From Betaproteobacteria bacterium (lineage in GTDB: Bacteria > Pseudomonadota > Gammaproteobacteria > Burkholderiales > SG8-41): a stretch of DNA of 40,933 nt. Shown in pieces: positions 1-7,849 of the stretch. The notes beneath the pieces were generated by a model, which was not told where the DNA came from, did no database searches, and worked only from the letters and a program-made list of their open reading frames with translations. The stretch's first letter is position 1; each line of letters starts with the position of its first letter. A program made the position numbers and the translations under genes. The stretch spans positions 1 through 40,933 of the forward strand of contig OMIN01000097.1 in assembly GCA_900299145.1 (NCBI GenBank). The letters run 5' to 3'.

Positions 1-687
1 GGCCATTTCCAGCCCCAGAAAAATCGCCACGCCAGCCGCTATGCCGCCGGCGATCAGCGACCCAAAAAATGCGCCAAAAATACTGCGCAACAGGCCGCCA
101 AAAAACACCACCAGCAGCGCTCCCCAGCCCAGCGCGTCATCGCTGGCGGCGCTCTCCCAGCCGCTGGCCTTGGGCGCCGGCAGCGGTTCGCCGTCGATCA
201 CCTTGATCATGCGATCCACGCCGGCATTAACGCCCGCATTAAAATCGCCCTGTTTGAAGCGCGGCACAATGTCATCGGCGATGATGCGTTTGGCCACGGC
301 ATCGGGCAGCACACCTTCGAGACCACGCCCGACTTCAATGCGCAGCTTGCGTTCTTCCTTGGCGACAATCAGGATCGCGCCGTCGTCAACGCCCTTGCGG
401 CCCAGCTTCCATTTCTCCGCAACACGGATGCCGAATTGCTCGATGGTTTCGGGCGCCGTGGCGGGCACCAGCAGCACCGCGACCTGACTGCCTTTGCGCT
501 GCTCGAACGCGGCGAGTTTGGCTTCGAGCGCGGCGGTTTGTTCGCCGGTAAGAGTACCGGTGAGATCGTTGACTCGTGATTTTAATGGCGGCACCGCAAC
601 ATCAGCGATTGCCGTGCACGAAAATACCGCCGCACAAAACAAAACTGCCGCAAGCAGAACTCGCGGCAGTTTCGACAGCGGGTGCAT
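1..687 (-). CDS. TPM-domain (YgcG-like) membrane protein, 3' end outside window
   Basis: The reading frame starts at the ATG at 687 and runs open through base 1, giving 229 codons without a stop; the C-terminus lies outside the window. An N-terminal signal peptide (hydrophobic residues 9-26, Ala-Ile-Ala cleavage site near residue 28) leads into a TPM domain at about residues 35-150, with the typical VNDLTGTLT beginning and a GAILIVAKEERKLRIEVG strand. A membrane region follows at about residues 190-229. TPM proteins occur beside LemA in many bacteria and are thought to act in the envelope; the exact function is not established. It starts 6 bases after the lemA stop, so the two are probably co-transcribed, with translation coupled. 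Confidence 0.85.
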   Translation of the reverse strand, partial: MHPLSKLPRVLLAAVLFCAAVFSCTAIADVAVPPLKSRVNDLTGTLTGEQTAALEAKLAAFEQRKGSQVAVLLVPATAPETIEQFGIRVAEKWKLGRKGVDDGAILIVAKEERKLRIEVGRGLEGVLPDAVAKRIIADDIVPRFKQGDFNAGVNAGVDRMIKVIDGEPLPAPKASGWESAASDDALGWGALLVVFFGGLLRSIFGAFFGSLIAGGIAAGVAIFLGLEMA

Positions 688-693
688 GGAACG

Positions 694-1317
694 TTACTTG
701 GCCGGCGCGGGCTTGGCGCCAAAATCCACCTTGGGCGGTTCGGCGATGGCTTTTTCGTTGTCCACCGTGAACTGCGGTTTGGTCTTGAAGCCGAACAGCA
801 TGGCCGTCAGGTTGCTCGGAAACTGGCGCACGGTAACATTGAATTCCTGCACGGCCTTGATGTAGCGGTTGCGCGCCACGGTGATGCGGTTTTCCGTGCC
901 TTCCAGTTGCGCCTGCAAATCGCGGAAGTTCTGATCAGATTTCAACTGCGGATAGTTTTCCGCCACCAGCATCAGGCGGCCCAGCGAAGACGACAGCTCA
1001 CGCTGCGCGGCCTGAAACTTGGCGAACGCCGCCGGGTCGTTCACCAGCTCCGGCGTGGCCTGTATCGAACCGACCGAAGCACGCGCCTTGGTCACGCCCA
1101 GCAGCACTTCCTTTTCCTGCGCGGCAAAGCCTTCAACCACCTTGACCAGATTGGGGATCAGATCGGCGCGGCGCTTGTACTGATTCAGCACCTCTGCCCA
1201 CGCGGCGTTGACCTGCTCATCGGTGGTTTGCAGAGTGTTGTAACCGCAGCCGCCGAGCAGTGTTGCGGCGGCCAGCAGAACCAGCGTTGTCAGTCGCGTC
1301 ATCATTCGTTTCAGCAT
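694..1317 (-). CDS. lemA: LemA family lipoprotein-like protein
   Basis: 207 aa, the usual LemA length. The N-terminus has a lipobox-like LLGGC ending at Cys24 after a hydrophobic stretch, so the protein is probably an outer- or inner-membrane lipoprotein. The body is the LemA helical domain with the family signature around residues 45-75 (NQYKRRADLIPNLVKVV) and 150-185 (ENRITVARNRYI, FPSNLTAMLFGF). LemA proteins are widespread membrane-associated helical proteins of unclear biochemical role. The start at 1317 has GGAGAGG about 8 bases upstream. It lies between the uracil-DNA glycosylase gene and the TPM gene, an association common in Proteobacteria. Confidence 0.93.
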   Translation of the reverse strand: MLKRMMTRLTTLVLLAAATLLGGCGYNTLQTTDEQVNAAWAEVLNQYKRRADLIPNLVKVVEGFAAQEKEVLLGVTKARASVGSIQATPELVNDPAAFAKFQAAQRELSSSLGRLMLVAENYPQLKSDQNFRDLQAQLEGTENRITVARNRYIKAVQEFNVTVRQFPSNLTAMLFGFKTKPQFTVDNEKAIAEPPKVDFGAKPAPAK

Positions 1318-1353
1318 GGCGTCCTCTCCGGTTGGGAAATTCGGATGCCCATT

Positions 1354-2139
1354 CTATATGGTTTCGCTACCGCTGTTTATCAAGCCCTGCATGGTGTCCA
1401 CTGCAAAACACAAGTCTTCCCACGCCCGCGCCTTTTCCTGCAGGCTGCGCAGCAGATACGCCGGGTGATACGTCACGATCAGTGGAATGCCGCGATACTG
1501 GTGAATCCTGTTTCGCAGGCTGGTGACGCTGGCCTCGCGCGCCAGCAAATTGGTGGCCGCCACCTTGCCCAGCGCTATGATCAATTTGGGTTTGATGAGA
1601 TCAATCTGCCGGTGCAGAAACGGTTCGCACGCCAGCGCCTCGGCGGGTTCCGGGTTGCGGTTGCCCGGCGGGCGGCATTTCACCACGTTGGCGATGTATA
1701 CGTTAACGCCACGCTTCAGTTGAATCGCCGCCAGCATGGCATCCAGCAGTTTTCCCGCCTGTCCGACGAACGGTTCACCCTGTGCATCTTCATCCGCGCC
1801 GGGGCCTTCGCCGACGAACAACCAGTCGGCGTTTTCGTCGCCAACGCCAAACACGGTTTTATTGCGCCGCGCGTGCAGGCCGCACTGCGAGCAATCGGCG
1901 ACACACGCTTTGAGTGCTGGCCAATCCATGCGCATGATGTCACCGCGGCGATCAGTGGCTGCGGGCGCCGCTTCCGTTGCCGTGGTGTCAGGCGCGTCAG
2001 GTACTACGACCGGTACCGCAATCATGGATGTTGCCGCCGGCACAGAGGCATCAACCGGCGCCTCGCGCAATCGCCATTGCGGGGCGAGGCCCATTTCGCG
2101 CAGCATCAGCGCACGGCGTTCGGCGGCATTCATACTCAT
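1354..2139 (-). CDS. Family 4/5 uracil-DNA glycosylase (Fe-S)
   Basis: Excises uracil from DNA in base-excision repair. The ATG at 2139 was chosen because it follows the rimI stop by one base; the frame is open further upstream but that part overlaps rimI and lacks family similarity. 261 aa. A variable N-terminal region of about 70 aa rich in Ala/Val/Pro precedes the catalytic domain. Motifs seen are the C-X3-C-X2-C cluster start (CVADCSQC), the uracil-pocket loop GEGPGADED, the second cysteine region [13 protein letters not shown] with a further Cys 16 residues on, [10 protein letters not shown], and the catalytic-side HPAYLLRS near the C-terminus. These match the [4Fe-4S] type-4 family. The long disordered N-terminus is common in betaproteobacterial homologues. 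Confidence 0.93.
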   Translation of the reverse strand: MSMNAAERRALMLREMGLAPQWRLREAPVDASVPAATSMIAVPVVVPDAPDTTATEAAPAATDRRGDIMRMDWPALKACVADCSQCGLHARRNKTVFGVGDENADWLFVGEGPGADEDAQGEPFVGQAGKLLDAMLAAIQLKRGVNVYIANVVKCRPPGNRNPEPAEALACEPFLHRQIDLIKPKLIIALGKVAATNLLAREASVTSLRNRIHQYRGIPLIVTYHPAYLLRSLQEKARAWEDLCFAVDTMQGLINSGSETI

Positions 2140-2140
2140 G

Positions 2141-2617
2141 TCACTCGCACGCGCGGCCCGGCAAGTATTCGAGCACGATGGCGTCCTCGCGGCCCACATA
2201 CGCCGGGTAATAACCGCGCCGCACGCCGATTTCTCGAAACCCCGCGTTGGCGTAGAGCGTGCGCGCAGCCGTGTTCGACACACGCACTTCAAGGAACAGC
2301 ACGATAATATTATTTTTCTTAATTAAATCAAATACATACATCAATAGCGCTCTGCCCAGCCCGCGCCGCTGCCACGCCGCTGCCACACTCAGATTCAGCA
2401 AATGCGCCTCGCCCGCCGCACACGACAGCACGGCGTAGCCCACCATCACGCCTTGCAACTCCATGACCCAGCAAGCACTCCCCGCACTCAGCGAATCGGC
2501 AAAATTGCCGCGCGTCCAAGGGTGGGTGTAAATCACATTTTCGATGGCCATCACAGCGTCGAGATCGGCTCCGGCCATCGGGCGAAAACTCACAACAGGG
2601 TTCAATTGAGCGCTCAT
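2141..2617 (-). CDS. rimI: Ribosomal protein S18 N-alpha-acetyltransferase RimI
   Basis: 158 aa GNAT-fold enzyme that acetylates the N-terminus of ribosomal protein S18. The acetyl-CoA loop is QRRGLG (83-88), followed by LEVR (Glu110) and Tyr122 twelve residues on; the spacing equals the Glu103/Tyr115 catalytic pair known for enterobacterial RimI. It lies directly after tsaB, a common pairing, and before the glycosylase gene. Residues 92-106 are encoded by an AT-rich stretch (2303-2342) unlike the surrounding GC-rich codons, yet the protein has no insertion relative to what I recall of E. coli RimI. No clear Shine-Dalgarno sequence precedes the ATG; a 10-bp palindrome GTTACGTAAC lies just upstream. 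Confidence 0.93.
   Translation of the reverse strand: MSAQLNPVVSFRPMAGADLDAVMAIENVIYTHPWTRGNFADSLSAGSACWVMELQGVMVGYAVLSCAAGEAHLLNLSVAAAWQRRGLGRALLMYVFDLIKKNNIIVLFLEVRVSNTAARTLYANAGFREIGVRRGYYPAYVGREDAIVLEYLPGRACE
2317..2342 (+). repeat. AT-rich dispersed motif, copy AT-1 (inside rimI)
   Basis: AATTAAATCAAATACATACA on the plus strand differs at two positions from the same span of copy AT-15. It lies within rimI codons of about residues 93-101 without breaking the frame. The core AATCAA-N4-ATA misses the IHF consensus by one base. Confidence 0.6.
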
Positions 2618-2632
2618 GGGTTACGTAACGCT

Positions 2633-3325
2633 TCAACGTTCATGCGTCATCAGCGCCACTTTGTCGCGCACGTAATGCGGCGCAGCAGACTCGGCGGGCA
2701 GACCGCCGCCGCTGGCAAAAACCGGCACGGCGAGTATCGCGACTTCGCGGGCGCGCGGGTGCGCTGCGTCATCGATGCGGGTGAATTGCACGCCCAACTG
2801 TGCATGGCGTTGAATAAGTGCTTCGCGATACGCCGCAAAGCCGTTACCACAGGCGCACCAGCCGTCACCCGCCACCGCGGGAACGTCTCCCGGCGCGTAA
2901 ACGCCCGGTTCGCTCACCGCGCGCCACGCGCCGCCGGCTTTTTCATAGGCTGCGTGATAGACCTCGCTCATGCGCGCATCCACGCAACACACCACGCGCG
3001 CGGCGCCGCTGGCTTCCGACAACGCCTGCAAGGTACCGATGCCGATCACCGGTTTTCCAAGGCCCGCCGCGAGGCCCTGCGTCACGCCGCACGCCACGCG
3101 CAGGCCAGTGAACGAACCCGGCCCCGCGCCAAAAGCAATGCCGTCGATGGCCTGAAGATTTTCGCCACAGTCACGTAAAAGCTCATGAACCATATCCAGC
3201 AGCAAGCCCGATTGCCGCTGCCCGGCCGAAACCTCGCGATCATCAACCGTGCCATCGCGCCACAACGCCACAGAACAGAAATCGCCGGAGGTTTCCAAAG
3301 CCAGAATTTTTAAAGCGGTGTTCAA
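2633..3325 (-). CDS. tsaB: tRNA threonylcarbamoyladenosine biosynthesis protein TsaB
   Basis: 230 aa ASKHA-fold protein that partners TsaD and TsaE in making t6A37 on ANN-decoding tRNAs. The N-terminal ALETSGDFCSVAL and the GAGPGSFTGLRV loop near residues 68-79 are diagnostic. The start appears to be TTG at 3325, because the family begins only a few residues before ILALETS and no ATG or GTG lies there; the upstream purine stretch (GGGAAAA) is a weak ribosome site. It is the first gene of the minus-strand run tsaB-rimI-glycosylase-lemA-TPM; the rimI start is 15 bases downstream. Confidence 0.93.
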   Translation of the reverse strand: MNTALKILALETSGDFCSVALWRDGTVDDREVSAGQRQSGLLLDMVHELLRDCGENLQAIDGIAFGAGPGSFTGLRVACGVTQGLAAGLGKPVIGIGTLQALSEASGAARVVCCVDARMSEVYHAAYEKAGGAWRAVSEPGVYAPGDVPAVAGDGWCACGNGFAAYREALIQRHAQLGVQFTRIDDAAHPRAREVAILAVPVFASGGGLPAESAAPHYVRDKVALMTHER

Positions 3326-3460
3326 CGTTGCGTTTTCCCGAATATCGCCACGGATTCTAGCAAAGTCGGCAGCAGCCCTACGCCCTTTCGGCTACCATCC
3401 AGCCCTTTCCTTAATCTGGTTCTCACTTCGTTTCTGAATTCATTTTCCGGTAAACCCATC

Positions 3461-4513
3461 ATGCGTGAATACACAATAGCCGCCATCCCCGGCGATGGCA
3501 TCGGCACCGAAGTCATCGCGGCAGGCCTCAAGGTTCTGGAAGTGTTGGCCGGGCGTGATCGCGGCTTCAAACTTAACATTGAACATTTCCCGTGGAGCAG
3601 CGCTTATTACAAACAGCACGGCTATTACATCCCCGAGGGCGGGCTCGACAAACTCAAACAATGCGACGCGATTTTCTTCGGCGCGGTCGGCGCGCCGGAT
3701 GTGCCGGATCATCTGTCGCTATGGGGCTTGCGGCTGCCGATTTGCCAGGGCTTTGACCAATACGCCAACGTGCGCCCGGCGCGCGTGCTGCCGGGCATTA
3801 CCAGCCCGCTGCGCGAAGGGCAGGATATTGACTGGGTGGTGATCCGCGAAAACACCGAGGGAGAATACTCTGGCAATGGCGGGCGGGCGCATCGCGGCCT
3901 GCCCGAGGAAGTGGCGACCGAAACCTCGGTGTTCACGCGCACGGGTGTTACGCGCATCCACAAGTTCGCCTTTGAACTCGCGCGCACCCGCAAGCGCAAG
4001 CATCTGACGCTGGTGACCAAATCCAACGCGCAGCGCCATGGCATGGTACTGTGGGACGAAATTTTTTACGAAGTGGCGAAGAACTACCCCGATATCGAAA
4101 CCCAGCGCATCCTCGTCGATGCGGTCACCACCAACATGGTGTTAAAGCCGTGGTCGCTCGACACCGTGGTGGCGACCAATCTGCACGCAGACATTCTGTC
4201 CGATCTGGCGGCGGCATTGACCGGCAGCCTCGGCATCGCGCCCACGGCGAATCTCAACCCCGAGCGGCGCTTTCCCTCGATGTTCGAGCCAATTCACGGC
4301 TCGGCCTTCGACATCACCGGCAAGGGCATCGCCAACCCTGTAGCGACCTTCTGGACAGCATCCATCATGCTGGAGCATCTGGGTGAAAAGGAGGCGTCGG
4401 TAAGGTTGATGAAAGCCGTGGAAGCTGTCACCGCGCGTAAACTCTTGACTCCGGACTTGGGTGGCGAGGCGACCACAGCCATCGTAACGGAAGCGGTTTG
4501 TGATGCGCTGTAA
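3461..4513 (+). CDS. Tartrate/D-malate dehydrogenase family (isocitrate/isopropylmalate-type decarboxylating dehydrogenase)
   Basis: 350 aa. NAD-dependent metal-requiring beta-decarboxylating dehydrogenase. PGDGIG (10-15), NVRPARVLPG (103-112), RENTEGEYS (129-137), VTKSNAQRHG, LHADILSDLAAAL (metal-binding Asp residues) and EPIHGSAFDITGKGIANP are all present. The HLSLWGLRLPICQ segment (84-96) and GIAPTANLNPERRFPSMFEP resemble tartrate/D-malate dehydrogenases (TtuC/DmlA) more than LeuB, which has a different substrate loop; no leuC or leuD is nearby. The substrate (D-malate, L-tartrate or meso-tartrate) cannot be fixed from sequence. It is a single gene, divergent from tsaB across a 135-bp gap. 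No strong ribosome site precedes the ATG. Confidence 0.88.
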   Translation: MREYTIAAIPGDGIGTEVIAAGLKVLEVLAGRDRGFKLNIEHFPWSSAYYKQHGYYIPEGGLDKLKQCDAIFFGAVGAPDVPDHLSLWGLRLPICQGFDQYANVRPARVLPGITSPLREGQDIDWVVIRENTEGEYSGNGGRAHRGLPEEVATETSVFTRTGVTRIHKFAFELARTRKRKHLTLVTKSNAQRHGMVLWDEIFYEVAKNYPDIETQRILVDAVTTNMVLKPWSLDTVVATNLHADILSDLAAALTGSLGIAPTANLNPERRFPSMFEPIHGSAFDITGKGIANPVATFWTASIMLEHLGEKEASVRLMKAVEAVTARKLLTPDLGGEATTAIVTEAVCDAL

Positions 4514-4694
4514 TGGTGCGCAGCCTATACACAGGTTGGTGGCGCGCTGATACAATGGATGCATACTCATACCAATGATTAACTCCAAAGTACTGCCGAT
4601 CCAACCAACCCCATCAACGCACCCCACTGCGAGGTCGCCGGGGGCTCTCCCCGGCGCTGTGTAACACGTCACCGCAAACCGGAGTCGACACTTC
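4514..4694. other. Intergenic region with a GC hairpin
   Basis: Between the dehydrogenase gene and a small membrane-protein gene. A perfect 7-bp stem (GCCGGGG at 4637-4643 paired with CCCCGGC at 4649-4655) has a 5-base loop but no T-run, so it is not a convincing terminator. A ribosome-binding GGAG at 4681-4684 serves the downstream GTG start. Confidence 0.4.
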
Positions 4695-5006
4695 GTGAAA
4701 CAGTTACTGGCCGGACTGGAATCCTTCGTCACCATCATCTTGGTGCTGACCGGCCTTGCGGGCCTGTGTTTTCAGACATTCCGCGAAAATGGCTGGTTAT
4801 CTCAGGGGTTCGGCAAGATTGCCGATACCTTCATCAATTTCCCGGTGGTCGCGCTGGGGCTGACCGTAGCCATGTTTTTCAGTTTCCGCTCAATCCGTAA
4901 CGCCGCCGCCAGCCGTGGTGGCCGGGTGTTCGATCTGATTGTCTATGTGCTGATGGCAGCCGGAACCTACTTCATCGCGCAGTATGTGCTGAAGGGCGAG
5001 ATCTAA
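4695..5006 (+). CDS. Small integral membrane protein of unknown function
   Basis: 103 aa with three predicted membrane segments (about residues 12-28, 49-66 and 81-98) and a short basic loop containing SIRNAAASRGGR. The GTG start at 4695 is preceded by GGAG with a 10-base spacing; no ATG start fits. I do not recognise a named family. It is probably monocistronic and converges on the CoA-transferase gene 48 bp downstream. Confidence 0.6.
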   Translation: MKQLLAGLESFVTIILVLTGLAGLCFQTFRENGWLSQGFGKIADTFINFPVVALGLTVAMFFSFRSIRNAAASRGGRVFDLIVYVLMAAGTYFIAQYVLKGEI

Positions 5007-5018
5007 TCCGCACCCGGT

Positions 5019-5062
5019 CGCTTTAATTCACCAGGTCTTTTCAATCGTCTGGCGTTAAAGCG
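5019..5062. terminator. Convergent-gene hairpin, possible bidirectional terminator
   Basis: CGCTTTAA (5019-5026) is exactly complementary to TTAAAGCG (5055-5062), with an inner CCAG/CTGG pair (5031-5034 and 5049-5052). It sits between two converging genes and includes the TAA stop of the CoA-transferase gene. It lacks a long T-run on either strand, so terminator activity is an inference. Confidence 0.4.
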
Positions 5063-6239
5063 ATATCACCTTATCGGCCAACAGCGCTTCAATGGCTGCC
5101 GCATCATAGCCCAGGTTTGCCAATAGAGCGCCCGTGTGCTCGCCAATTTTCGGAATATCCAGGCGCGTTGTCAGCCGCGCACCATTCATTTCCATCGGCA
5201 GCGCAGGCACTTTGGCTTTGACACCATTCAGTGGCATGGTCACCGGCGCAAGCCCGCCGCTGGCATTCAAATGCGGGTCGTCAAATAAATCCTCCGGCTT
5301 GGCGATAGGCGCGAACGGCAGGCCCAGTTCATCGCACTTTTTCATCAAGGCCTGTTTGGTCATCTTGCTGAAAATTTCGGTTACCAAAGACAGGATGCGT
5401 GGCCGGGCTTCTACCCGTTGCGGATTGGTCTTTAGCGCGGGATCAGCCAGCAAATCCTGCAAGCCAAAGGCATCACAAAACGTTTTCCACTGGCCGTCGC
5501 TCACCACGCCGACGAACACCAACTCGCCATCCAAGGTTTTGAAATTGTCGTAAAGCGCCCACGCGCGCGTGCGGTCGGGCATGGGCTTCACCGGCTTGCC
5601 GGTGGCAAACCCCTCAAGCATGTGCTGGCCCATCAGGAACGCATTGTTTTCGAAGAGACCGCTTTGCACATACTGACCCTGCCCGGTGGATTTCAGCTGG
5701 TGCAGCGCGCCGAGTATGGCGATGACGCCGAACATGCCGCCCATTACGTCGTTTACCGAAGCACCCGCACGCAGCGGCCCAAAACGCCCGCCGGTCATGT
5801 AGGCCAAGCCACCCATCATCTGTACTACTTCGTCCAGGCCCGTGCGATGTTCATAGGGCCCCGGCAGAAAGCCCTTCAGCGAACAGTAAATCAGGCTGGG
5901 TTTTAACTTTCGCATCGCGGCCTGACCAAAACCGAGTTTGTCCATCGCACCTGCACGAAAATTCTCGATCACCACGTCAGCGCTGCCGATCAGCTTTAAC
6001 ACCGCTTCGTGACCGCGCGGCGATTTCATGTCCACCGCGAAACTTTTTTTGTTGCGGTTATACGTCGGGAAAAACCCCGCGCCGGAAGCGGTAAGCTTGC
6101 GCGTGTGGTCTCCGTCCACCGGCTCAACCTTTATCACCTCCGCACCCATGTCGCCGAGTATCAGGCCGCAAGTCGGCCCCATCACCACGTGGCAAAACTC
6201 GATCACCCGGATGCCTTCCAGCGGCAGCGCTTGCGCCAT
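5055..6239 (-). CDS. CaiB/BaiF (family III) CoA transferase
   Basis: 394 aa. Transfers CoA between acyl groups in the cytoplasm. The N-terminus (LEGIRVIEFCHVVMGPTCGLILGDMGAEVIKVEP) is the standard family III start; NRNKKSFAVDMKSPRG, ENFRAGAMDKLG, YCSLKGFLPGPY and an Asp in the TGLDEVVQMMGG loop follow in order, and the C-terminal ends with ADKVISL. The start at 6239 was preferred over an in-frame upstream codon because AGGAAA stands about 6 bases before it and the family begins here. The substrate is unknown. It follows the VOC gene in the same direction with a 68-bp gap containing AT-2, so the two may act on the same acyl-CoA pathway. Confidence 0.9.
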   Translation of the reverse strand: MAQALPLEGIRVIEFCHVVMGPTCGLILGDMGAEVIKVEPVDGDHTRKLTASGAGFFPTYNRNKKSFAVDMKSPRGHEAVLKLIGSADVVIENFRAGAMDKLGFGQAAMRKLKPSLIYCSLKGFLPGPYEHRTGLDEVVQMMGGLAYMTGGRFGPLRAGASVNDVMGGMFGVIAILGALHQLKSTGQGQYVQSGLFENNAFLMGQHMLEGFATGKPVKPMPDRTRAWALYDNFKTLDGELVFVGVVSDGQWKTFCDAFGLQDLLADPALKTNPQRVEARPRILSLVTEIFSKMTKQALMKKCDELGLPFAPIAKPEDLFDDPHLNASGGLAPVTMPLNGVKAKVPALPMEMNGARLTTRLDIPKIGEHTGALLANLGYDAAAIEALLADKVISL

Positions 6240-6260
6240 TGCGTTTCCTATTCTAAATTT

Positions 6261-6287
6261 ATTCAATAAAAACAGATGCTTATACAA
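6261..6287 (+). repeat. AT-rich dispersed motif, copy AT-2
   Basis: TTCAATAAAAACAGATGCTT on the plus strand, nearly identical to AT-3 (one base different over the 18 bases from CAATAAAAAC on). It lies in the gap between the VOC gene stop and the CoA-transferase start. Confidence 0.75.
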
Positions 6288-6307
6288 ACCCCACCCTACA
6301 GCAAGCC

Positions 6308-6835
6308 TTAGCCTGCCAATATTTTCGTGAGCTCCGCTTCGCGCGCTTCCTTCAATTTAAAGGTCGGATCAGCGCGCACTTTGGCCTCTGTCTGCGCGAA
6401 GATTTCCGCATCACTCAATGCGAAATCAATCGGGTCGCCATGCGGCTGCGCCACATGCCATGGCGTGTCGAGATAAATTTCAATCTGATTACCTTCGGGG
6501 TCGGGGAAATACACCGACCAGGCGTTGCCGTGACTGGTTTGCCGCAGCGCGGAACCGTGCGACCTCGCCTTCGCAGCCACCTCGCGCAACTCCGCCAGCG
6601 TATCGACCTTGAACGACAACTGGTTGACGGTGCTCGGCGTCTCTTTTGCACGGCCCTGCACGATCACGAACTGGTGATGCTGCAACGGATTGGAACTCAT
6701 GAAAATAATTGGCGATTTGGTGCTGCTGCTCAAACCGCGGTCGGTAACCGTCAGGCCAACCACGTCCTGATAAAACGCGATCATTTTTTCGACATCATGG
6801 GCAAAAATGCCGACATGACAGAGTTGCGGGTTCAT
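6308..6835 (-). CDS. VOC-superfamily (glyoxalase/dioxygenase-like) protein
   Basis: 175 aa. The start at 6835 was chosen because GAGGAG precedes it with good spacing; the longer frame upstream is not VOC-like. The beta-alpha-beta-beta-beta fold is seen in LCHVGIFAHDVEKMIAFYQDVVG at the start and AWSVYFPDPEGNQIEIYLDTPW near residue 120. Candidate metal ligands are His7, a His in the LQHHQFVIV strand and Glu in NQIEIY. The C-terminal tail (DAEIFAQTEAKVRADPTFKLKEAREAEL) is typical of a subgroup annotated as catechol 2,3-dioxygenase-like. The substrate is not known. It is the first gene of a pair with the CoA transferase and is divergent from ridA. Confidence 0.85.
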   Translation of the reverse strand: MNPQLCHVGIFAHDVEKMIAFYQDVVGLTVTDRGLSSSTKSPIIFMSSNPLQHHQFVIVQGRAKETPSTVNQLSFKVDTLAELREVAAKARSHGSALRQTSHGNAWSVYFPDPEGNQIEIYLDTPWHVAQPHGDPIDFALSDAEIFAQTEAKVRADPTFKLKEAREAELTKILAG

Positions 6836-6999
6836 GGTGTAACTCCTCGTGGGGAAATGCGGAAAGCGAACGCGGTCAGAATACGGTTGATGCCCGCGCA
6901 GGTCAATCAGCCCCGCCGTCCGCCGCCCGCCGTATTGCGCGCACGCGCACCTTGGCGTAGGGTAGCGCGGTTCACACACCCACTACCAAGGAGAATTGC

Positions 7000-7350
7000 A
7001 TGAGCACCATTAAACGCCATCACCCTGGCCCAACACTGTGCCGCGCCGTCGAATACGGCAATCTGGTTTTTGTCGCCGGCACCACGGCCGACAACAAGGC
7101 CGCAGACGCCAAGGGGCAAACCGCCGAAATTCTGAAAAAAATCGATGGCTTTCTGAAGGAATGCGGCACCGACAAATCGAAAATCCTTTCCGCCAACGTT
7201 TGGGTTGCCGACATGAACGAAAAACCGCTAATGGACACCGCATGGACTGCTTGGGTCGACCCGAACAACAAGCCCGTGCGCGCCTGCGTCGAAGCCAAGC
7301 TCGGATCGTCGGATACGCGGGTTGAGATTATGGTGACGGCGGCGAAGTAA
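7000..7350 (+). CDS. RidA family protein (paralogue 1)
   Basis: 116 aa. RidA (YjgF/YER057c/UK114) proteins form trimers that hydrolyse reactive enamine/imine intermediates to ketoacids. The family Arg is present in PVRACVEAKL near residue 92 and the C-terminus ends VEIMVTAAK. The substrate-side residues differ from canonical RidA, so it belongs to another Rid subgroup and deaminase activity is not certain. AAGGAG precedes the ATG by 7 bases. It is divergent from the VOC gene and is followed by a second ridA-like gene 112 bp downstream. Confidence 0.9.
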   Translation: MSTIKRHHPGPTLCRAVEYGNLVFVAGTTADNKAADAKGQTAEILKKIDGFLKECGTDKSKILSANVWVADMNEKPLMDTAWTAWVDPNNKPVRACVEAKLGSSDTRVEIMVTAAK

Positions 7351-7360
7351 CCCTCGAAAA

Positions 7361-7445
7361 CCTTTGACACAGATTTGGCAGATGAACGCGGATTAACCCC
7401 GAATCTATCTGCGCTAATCTGCGTAAATCTGTGTCGAAAAAGCCT
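7361..7445. repeat. Palindromic CACAGATTTACGCAGATT-type element, copy 1
   Basis: An imperfect inverted repeat fills the gap between the two ridA-like genes. The left arm begins TTTGACACAGATTTGGCAGA and the right arm ends CGTAAATCTGTGTCGAAA. The same units recur at 18045-18146. Its RNA would form a long hairpin. I know similar units as abundant intergenic repeats in environmental genomes, but cannot name a registered family. Confidence 0.75.
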
Positions 7446-7462
7446 TTGATTTTGGACAATTT

Positions 7463-7810
7463 ATGACCGATATCACCTACCACACCCCGATGAAAAAGCT
7501 GTCGGACGCCACCGAATACAACGGCGTCGTCTACACGGCCGGACAAGTCGCCGAGGATTTGAAAGCCGGCATGAAAGCACAGACCGCCGACGTATTGCGG
7601 CAGATCGATGCATTGCTTGCCAAATGCGGCAGCAATAAATCGCGCATTTTGTCCGCCACGGTTTATGTCACCGACATGGCGTTAAAGCCCGAGATGGACG
7701 AAGTGTGGATGGCATGGGTGGATCAGTCTCGCCCGCCGGCGCGCGCCACGGTCGAAGCGCGGCTGGGCGCCAATGTGCTGGTCGAAATCATGGTGACGGC
7801 GGCAAAATAG
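7463..7810 (+). CDS. RidA family protein (paralogue 2)
   Basis: 115 aa, tandem paralogue of the preceding gene: both have KS(K/R)ILSA, a W(T/M)AWVD segment, an Arg in the PARATVEARL position and the identical ending VEIMVTAAK. The N-terminus differs (TDITYHTPMKKLSDATEYNG), which suggests a different ligand pocket. No strong ribosome site is seen before the ATG, and the palindromic element lies between the genes, so expression may be uncoupled from paralogue 1. The HD hydrolase gene follows 27 bp downstream. Confidence 0.9.
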   Translation: MTDITYHTPMKKLSDATEYNGVVYTAGQVAEDLKAGMKAQTADVLRQIDALLAKCGSNKSRILSATVYVTDMALKPEMDEVWMAWVDQSRPPARATVEARLGANVLVEIMVTAAK

Positions 7811-7823
7811 CCCTAGAAAAATA

Positions 7824-7849
7824 CTCAATAAAAACAAATGCTTACAGCA
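7824..7849 (+). repeat. AT-rich dispersed motif, copy AT-3
   Basis: CAATAAAAACAAATGCTTAC and the following AGCA. It fills the ridA-to-HD-gene gap and supplies the ATG at 7838 and the next three codons of the HD gene. Confidence 0.8.

Noticed and set aside
682-2307. 541-aa plus-strand open frame opposite lemA and the glycosylase
   Set aside because: It is antisense to two well-supported genes, has His/Arg-rich composition typical of GC-rich shadow frames, and shows no family motif.
4637-4655. GCCGGGG-CCCCGGC hairpin as a terminator for the dehydrogenase gene
   Set aside because: No T-run follows on either strand.
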